Below are positions 59,000-64,000 of a stretch of 64,000 nucleotides of DNA, in pieces. The stretch spans positions 33,566 to 97,565 of the forward strand of contig NZ_FNEY01000019.1 in assembly GCF_900100305.1 (NCBI RefSeq), read 5' to 3'. The notes beneath the pieces are model-generated. The model ran no database searches and had not been told where the DNA came from. It saw only the letters and a program-made list of their open reading frames with translations. This DNA comes from Paracidovorax citrulli. Lineage in GTDB: Bacteria; Pseudomonadota; Gammaproteobacteria; Burkholderiales; Burkholderiaceae_C. The position numbers and the translations under genes are program-made. Within the stretch, counting starts at the first letter, position 1, and each line of letters opens with the position of its first letter.

Positions 59000-61804
59000 A
59001 TGAGCCCCTTTCCATTCCTCCGTCGTCCGGGCCAGCCCTCCCCAGGCAGCCCGGCGCGGTTCTGGCACGTGCGCCTCGCGTTCGCGCCGCTACTGTCGGC
59101 GGCGCTGCTGGGAATCACCTACCTGTACTGGCACCATGCCGATCAACTGCAGGAAACCCGGCGCCGCCAGAACTTCGACGCGGCGGCCGAGCGGGTGGTG
59201 TCGGCGCTGCGCGACCGCATGGGCGCCTATGAAATGGTGCTGCGCGGCCTCAAGGGCTATGTGGACGGCTCCACGGCCATCGAGCAGCGCGAGTTCTCGG
59301 CCTACGTCCATGCGCTGCAGATGGACCAGACGCGCCCGGGGCTGCAGGCCCTGTGCCTGATCGAGCAGGTCCCGCACGACAGCCTGAGGCTGCATGCCCA
59401 GGCGATGCGGGCGCAGGGGCTGGACCGCTACGAGGTGCGCTCGCGCGGGGACCGCGGCGCCTATGCCGTCATCACCCGGGTGGAGCCGCGCACCCGGGGC
59501 AACCTGACCGCGCTGGGCTTCGATGTCGCCAGCCTGCCCGCCGCCCGCGAGGCCCTGGACCGCGCGCGCGATTCGGGCGCCCTGGCGCTGTCCGGCCTCT
59601 GGAGCGTGGGGGGCGACGACGATCCCGGTCTCATGATGTTCCTGCCCGTCTATGCCGGCGGGGGAACGCCGGCCACGCAGGAAGCGCGGCGCGCGGCCAT
59701 CCGGGGCTGGGTGGCGGCGCCGTTCCGCGTGGCGGCCGTGGCCGGCGCCCTGCTGGGCGAACTGGACCCGGGCGTGTCGCTGCGCATCCAGGATGGCCTG
59801 GCTGGCGGCGGTGCCGATGCGGACGTGGGAGAGCTCTACAACTCCCGCGACGCGGCGGAGCCAGCCCCGCACCTGTCCGGCGAGCGGCTGCGGGCGGCGC
59901 GCGTGCTGATCGTGGGCGGCCGGCCCTGGACGCTCACCATGGAGCCCCTGCCGGCGTTCGACCACCGCCTGGGCCGTGACAACTACGCGCTCATCGCCTG
60001 GCTGGGGGCGTTGTTCAGCGTGCTGGCGGGCTGGTTCATCGCCATGCAGGCCACCGGCCACCAGCGCGCACTGGCCCTGGCCCAGTCGATGACGAGCGAA
60101 CTGCGCACCGCGCGCGACAACCTGGAAGGCATCCTGCAGGCCGTTCCGGACCTGCTGGTCGAACTGGACGCCGGTGGACGCATCCATTACCACCGTTCGG
60201 CCCGGTCCGACCTGTCGGCCGAACCCAGCCAGGCATTCGAAGGCCGGATGCTGGCCGAGGTTCTGCCGCCGGGCGTGGCATCGGAGTTCATGCAGGCACT
60301 GCGCGAAGCCGAATCCCAGGGGGTGTCGCTGGGCCGGCAGTACCACCAGGACACTGCCATGGGGCAGCGCTGGTTCGAACTGTCCGTGGCGCGCCGGCTC
60401 GGTGTGGACTCCGCCGCAGGGCAGGGCGGCGGCGCATCCCGCTATGTGGCCCTGGCCCGGGACATCACGGCGCGCCGCGATGCCGAGGCGGCCATGCACC
60501 GCATGGCGTACTACGACGCGCTGACCGGCCTGCCCAACCGGCGCCTGCTGTTCGAGCAGTTGCAGGACGCGCTGGACCAGGCCCGCAGTGGCGGGCGCAT
60601 CGGCGCCCTGTTCTTCATCGACCTGGACAATTTCAAGCAGCTCAACGATGCCCGGGGGCATGCGGCGGGCGACCGCCTGCTGGTGCAGGTCGCACGGCGG
60701 CTGGAGCGCCTGCTGCAGGGCTTCGGAAGCGTCGTGCGCATCGGGGGCGACGAGTTCGTGGTGCTTATCCCCCGCATCGCCAACGGCATGCAGGCCGGCG
60801 TGGATGCCGCAGGGGCCATGGCAGCGCGGCTGCGCGAGGGGATGGAAGCACCATACGACCTGGGCAGCACCTACTATTCCGTCACCGCCAGCACGGGGGT
60901 GACGCTGTTTCCCAAGGCCGGCGAAACCGTGGAGGATCTTCTGCGCGAAGCCGACACCGCGATGTACCGCGCGAAATCGTCCGGCGCCCACCGCGTGCGA
61001 TTCTTCGAGGCCGACATGCAGGCGGCCGCGCAGGAGCGGCTGTCGCTGGAGCAGGACCTTGCGCAGGCGATCGCCGACGATGCGCTCGAGATCCACATCC
61101 ATCCCCAGGTGGACCGGGACGGGGCCGTGTGCGGCGGCGAACTGCTGCTGCGCTGGAGGCATCCGGCCCACGGCAATGTGTCGCCCGCCCGCTTTGTCGC
61201 CATCGCGGAGGAGTCCGGCTTGATCCTGCGCCTGGGCGCGCGCGTGATCCGCCGCGCCTGCGATGCCCTGGCGCAATTGCACGCGGCGGGCCTGGACATG
61301 ACGATTTCCGTCAACGTGAGCGCCCGACAGTTCCGGCAGGAGGACTTCGTGGCCTACGTGCGCGACGCGTTGGCCTACAGCGGCGCGCCGGCGTCCCGGC
61401 TCATCCTGGAAGTCACCGAAACCCTGCTGGTGGAGAACTGGCAGGATACCGCGCGTCGCATGGCGGAACTGGTGCGGTTCGGGGTGCGCTTTTCCATCGA
61501 CGACTTCGGGACGGGCTATTCGAGCCTGGCCTACCTGAAGCGGCTGCCGCTCTATGAACTCAAGATCGACCGGAGCTTCGTGCTGGACGCGCCGGTGAAC
61601 CCCAACGATGCGGCCATCGTGCGCGCCATCCTGTCCATGGCGCAGCACCTGCGCCTGCGTGTGGTGGCCGAAGGGGTGGAAACCGAGACCCAGGCGGAAT
61701 TCCTGGCCCGGCACGGCTGCGACGCGATGCAGGGCTATCTGTACGCCCACCCCCTGCCGCTCAAGGAGTGGATCGACACGCAGGTGGGTGCAGCGGCGGT
61801 CTGA
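59000..61804 (+). CDS. CHASE-PAS-GGDEF-EAL membrane signalling protein
   Basis: The 934-residue c-di-GMP enzyme is anchored by membrane segments at about 27-44 and 330-350. Between them is a CHASE-type periplasmic sensor (FSAYVHALQMDQTRPGLQAL, YEVRSRGDRGAYAVITRVEP). Then come a PAS domain (about 370-500), a GGDEF domain with intact motif at 582-586 and DALTGLPNRR, and an EAL domain. The EAL signature reads ELL (714-716), but NVSARQF, DDFGTGYSSLAYLKRLP, KIDRSF and VAEGVET are kept, so phosphodiesterase activity is possible. The start is ATG 59000; a frame open far upstream is coding on the other strand. Confidence 0.9.
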   Translation: MSPFPFLRRPGQPSPGSPARFWHVRLAFAPLLSAALLGITYLYWHHADQLQETRRRQNFDAAAERVVSALRDRMGAYEMVLRGLKGYVDGSTAIEQREFSAYVHALQMDQTRPGLQALCLIEQVPHDSLRLHAQAMRAQGLDRYEVRSRGDRGAYAVITRVEPRTRGNLTALGFDVASLPAAREALDRARDSGALALSGLWSVGGDDDPGLMMFLPVYAGGGTPATQEARRAAIRGWVAAPFRVAAVAGALLGELDPGVSLRIQDGLAGGGADADVGELYNSRDAAEPAPHLSGERLRAARVLIVGGRPWTLTMEPLPAFDHRLGRDNYALIAWLGALFSVLAGWFIAMQATGHQRALALAQSMTSELRTARDNLEGILQAVPDLLVELDAGGRIHYHRSARSDLSAEPSQAFEGRMLAEVLPPGVASEFMQALREAESQGVSLGRQYHQDTAMGQRWFELSVARRLGVDSAAGQGGGASRYVALARDITARRDAEAAMHRMAYYDALTGLPNRRLLFEQLQDALDQARSGGRIGALFFIDLDNFKQLNDARGHAAGDRLLVQVARRLERLLQGFGSVVRIGGDEFVVLIPRIANGMQAGVDAAGAMAARLREGMEAPYDLGSTYYSVTASTGVTLFPKAGETVEDLLREADTAMYRAKSSGAHRVRFFEADMQAAAQERLSLEQDLAQAIADDALEIHIHPQVDRDGAVCGGELLLRWRHPAHGNVSPARFVAIAEESGLILRLGARVIRRACDALAQLHAAGLDMTISVNVSARQFRQEDFVAYVRDALAYSGAPASRLILEVTETLLVENWQDTARRMAELVRFGVRFSIDDFGTGYSSLAYLKRLPLYELKIDRSFVLDAPVNPNDAAIVRAILSMAQHLRLRVVAEGVETETQAEFLARHGCDAMQGYLYAHPLPLKEWIDTQVGAAAV

Positions 61805-61821
61805 ACCGCGGCCTGCGGTAT

Positions 61822-62865
61822 TCAGGCGGCCAGGGCGTCCGCCGCCACCCGGGGCGGCGTGCGCGCGATGGCCATCACCTCGTGCGCGGGCAGGTGCTTG
61901 AGGCGGTGGTCGCTCCAGACCTGCCGCCACCGCCGCGCGCCGGGCAACCCGTTGCGCAGGCCCAGCATGTGGCGCGCGACGGAGTACCAGGAGGTGCCGT
62001 GCTGCGCCGCCTCGCGCGCCATGTAGTCCACCATGGCCTCTTCGGCGGCCTCCCGGGTGAGTCCGGACGCGGCATCGCCGAAGTACAGCGCATCCCAGCG
62101 GGCGAGCCACCAGGGGTTGTGGTAGGCCTCGCGGCCGATCATCGCGCCGTCCAGCCCGCCGCCCAGGGCTTCCTGCACTGCGGCATCGGTCGCGAGTCCA
62201 CCGTTGATCGCGATCACGAGATCCGGGAACTCGGCCTTGAGCCGGTGCACCACGTCGTAGCGCAGCGGCGGGATTTCACGGTTCTCCTTGGGAGACAGGC
62301 CTTCGAGCCAGGCATTGCGCGCATGCACGATGAACACGCGGCAGCCGGCCTCGGCCACGGTGCCCACGAAATCCCGCACGAAGGCGTACTCCTCGCTGCG
62401 GCCGATGCCGATGCGGTGCTTGACGGTGACGGGCACGCTCACCGCATCCACCATCGCCTTCACGCAGTCGGCCACCAGGCGCGGCTCGTTCATCAGGCAG
62501 GCGCCGAAGGCCCCGCGCTGCACGCGCTCGCTGGGGCATCCGCAGTTGAGATTGATCTCGCCATAGCCCCAGCGCTCGCCCAGACGCGCTGAATGCGCGA
62601 GGTCGCCCGGCTCGCTGCCGCCCAGCTGCAGGGCGACCGGGTGCTCCTCGGCGTTGAAGCGCAGGTGCCGCTCCACGTCGCCATGCACCAGCGCGCCGGT
62701 TGTCACCATCTCGGTGTAGAGCAGGGCATGGCGGCTCAGCAACCGGTGGAAGTAGCGGCAGTGGCGGTCGGTCCAGTCCATCATGGGGGCTACAGAAATC
62801 CGCCAACGGCCAGCTGCATGGCTGGTTTGTTTAGAATCAATAGCTTGCGAGGAATTTTGTAACAT
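61822..62865 (-). CDS. dusA: tRNA-dihydrouridine synthase A
   Basis: FMN enzyme that reduces U20/U20a in tRNA. The 347-residue protein has the DusA opening RWRISVAPMMDWTDRHCRYF (residues 20-39), LQLGGSEPGDLAHSA, the catalytic Cys in NLNCGCPSERVQRGAFGACL, VKHRIGI and the FMN-loop AINGGLATDAAVQEAL. The ATG at 62865 has AGGAAG six bases upstream. The first 20 codons are AT-rich and lie next to foreign-looking DNA with an integrase-like start: dusA is a known integration target, so the 5' end and promoter may come from an integrated element. Confidence 0.95.
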   Translation of the reverse strand: MLQNSSQAIDSKQTSHAAGRWRISVAPMMDWTDRHCRYFHRLLSRHALLYTEMVTTGALVHGDVERHLRFNAEEHPVALQLGGSEPGDLAHSARLGERWGYGEINLNCGCPSERVQRGAFGACLMNEPRLVADCVKAMVDAVSVPVTVKHRIGIGRSEEYAFVRDFVGTVAEAGCRVFIVHARNAWLEGLSPKENREIPPLRYDVVHRLKAEFPDLVIAINGGLATDAAVQEALGGGLDGAMIGREAYHNPWWLARWDALYFGDAASGLTREAAEEAMVDYMAREAAQHGTSWYSVARHMLGLRNGLPGARRWRQVWSDHRLKHLPAHEVMAIARTPPRVAADALAA

Positions 62866-62922
62866 TGTTGGCTTCCTATTTTCCGCTTTCCCGCACCATT
62901 CCGCCCCATTTTTACGGCCGCG

Positions 62923-62960
62923 GTGCTACATTGAGTGCTACACAGACGGCCATGTAGCAC
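62923..62960. repeat. GTGCTACA repeats between dusA and the integrase-like start
   Basis: GTGCTACAT (62923-62931) and GTGCTACAC (62935-62943) are direct repeats 12 bases apart; ATGTAGCAC (62952-62960) is the exact complement of the first. The last copy also forms TGTAG-CA-CTACA with the following bases. Such clusters next to an integrase gene are typical of integrase/excisionase arm sites or an operator; the role here is inferred. Confidence 0.6.
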
Positions 62961-62967
62961 TACAAAA

Positions 62968-63010
62968 ATGGGCACGATCACGCAACGAGAGAAGAGTAAC
63001 GGAACCTTCT
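62968..63010 (+). pseudogene. N-terminus of a site-specific integrase, cut by IS insertion
   Basis: The fourteen codons MGTITQREKSNGTF resemble the beginning of tyrosine integrases (commonly MGTI-T followed by a Lys/Arg-Gly stretch). After base 63010 the sequence changes to an IS end (TGAACCGCCCCGG), and the frame stops at 63046 after unrelated residues. The rest of the integrase is not found in the window. The position next to dusA supports the reading. The evidence is short, so confidence is limited. Confidence 0.4.
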
Positions 63011-63690
<680 letters not shown>

Positions 63691-63697
63691 CGATAGG

Positions 63698-63869
63698 ACT
63701 CCGGTGTTCGGAGTTCATGAAGGTAGTAGGAGGCTGTGTAGTTGTGGTCGAAGGTCTGCGTGGTGGGCAACGCGAAGCGTTGTCCACGGCAAGCGGGCCG
63801 GTGCGCGCAGCGCATCGTCCACAAATGCACAGCCTTGCAGGTGCCTTCAGGCGCCGGCCCGCTGCCGTG
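63698..63869. other. Densely structured non-coding segment between IS remnants
   Basis: Three hairpins occur within 172 bases. The first is ACTCCG / CGGAGT (63698-63714, loop GTGTT). The second is CAACGC-GAA-GCGTTG with further pairing outside, spanning 63763-63787. The third is a long stem whose arms 63785-63804 and 63851-63869 pair over about 19 bases with one bulged A at 63791; its core is AGCGGGCCGG / CCGGCCCGCT. There is no U-run. No coding function is supported. It could be ends of a further mobile element, a recombination site or an RNA structure. An integron attC was considered and not supported. Confidence 0.5.
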
Positions 63870-63903
63870 TGTTTCACCCCGGGGGCGAAGAGCGAGAAGC
63901 CAG

Positions 63904-64000
63904 TTGGCACGATACGGACAAGCATTCAAAGACAGAGCGGTGGGCAGGTTGCTGCCACCGCACAGCGCCACGCCCGACGAGCTGGCGCGTGAGATCGGCG
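63904..64000 (+). CDS. Transposase OrfA-like protein, 5' part (continues beyond window)
   Basis: The thirty-two codons from TTG 63904 read MARYGQAFKDRAVGRLLPP and on to ELAREIG at the window end. This matches the start of OrfA-type transposase proteins whose helix-turn-helix follows the AREIG segment. The gene is cut by the window edge, so its intactness is unknown. It is on the opposite strand from the orfB remnant and is therefore a different element or a rearranged copy. There is no strong ribosome site; a nearby GAGAAG may serve. Confidence 0.5.
   Translation, partial: MARYGQAFKDRAVGRLLPPHSATPDELAREIG

Noticed and set aside
63785..63869. Integron attC site
   Set aside because: A long bulged stem is present, but the conserved core words at the ends (RYYYAAC and GTTRRRY) are missing and there is no integron integrase in view.

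Overview
The window is GC-rich, densely packed chromosomal DNA from a betaproteobacterium. The complete isc cluster, a class I PHA operon with an intracellular PHA depolymerase, a dapC-dapD-pilU-dapE-prmB cluster, a lipoyl-domain-bearing LpdA, an orphan Bug-type receptor and the protein sequences themselves point to the Comamonadaceae, most likely Acidovorax. This is inferred from gene content; no 16S rRNA gene is present.

Layout. 1-7,000: 3' end of uvrB, then iscR-iscS-iscU-iscA-hscB-hscA-fdx (Fe-S cluster assembly), with a good IscR type-1 operator match in front and a terminator-like hairpin inside the cluster. 6,949-7,940: dnaQ, two tandem identical tRNA-Val(CAC) genes and a strong terminator. 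8,000-13,400: an HDAC-family amidohydrolase and an FAD oxidoreductase, a three-gene membrane/ribosome-anchor-like set (DUF883, YqjE-like and an unnamed protein), pyrD and rpiA. 13,400-20,400, mostly minus strand: a secreted glutaredoxin-like protein, prlC, folD and a PAS histidine kinase/FixJ-type regulator pair. 20,565-26,880: aceE-aceF-lpdA for pyruvate dehydrogenase, divergent from the two-component pair. 27,000-41,600: a Tat-type PhoX phosphatase, a tricarboxylate-type binding protein, a DUF2167 protein, a rRNA-methyltransferase-like protein, a class A PBP, an amino-acid-type binding protein, a leucine-rich-repeat protein kinase, Nudix and fumarylpyruvate hydrolase-like genes, maiA, pgeF and a small membrane protein. 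41,781-45,655: phaC-phaA-phaB. 46,000-53,700, minus strand: yheS, prmB, dapE, pilU, dapD, dapC. 53,800-61,800: a chemoreceptor with a C-terminal Cache domain, an rnfB-like ferredoxin, phaZ, a RelA/SpoT-domain protein and a CHASE-PAS-GGDEF-EAL protein. 61,822-62,865: dusA.

The last ~1.1 kb differs from the rest. Next to the dusA start lie repeated GTGCTACA words and 14 codons that look like the beginning of a tyrosine integrase. That frame is cut by a decayed IS3-family copy, followed by a strongly structured segment and the start of another transposase OrfA. I read this as one end of an integrative element in the 5' end of dusA, later damaged by insertion sequences. It is the clearest accessory DNA in the window and continues beyond its right edge.

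Functional links: isc supplies Fe-S clusters to proteins such as the RnfB-like ferredoxin. PDH makes acetyl-CoA that PhaA, PhaB and PhaC can store as polyhydroxybutyrate and PhaZ can mobilise. The Dap enzymes provide diaminopimelate for the peptidoglycan polymerised by the PBP. No CRISPR array, prophage structural gene or complete defence system was seen.
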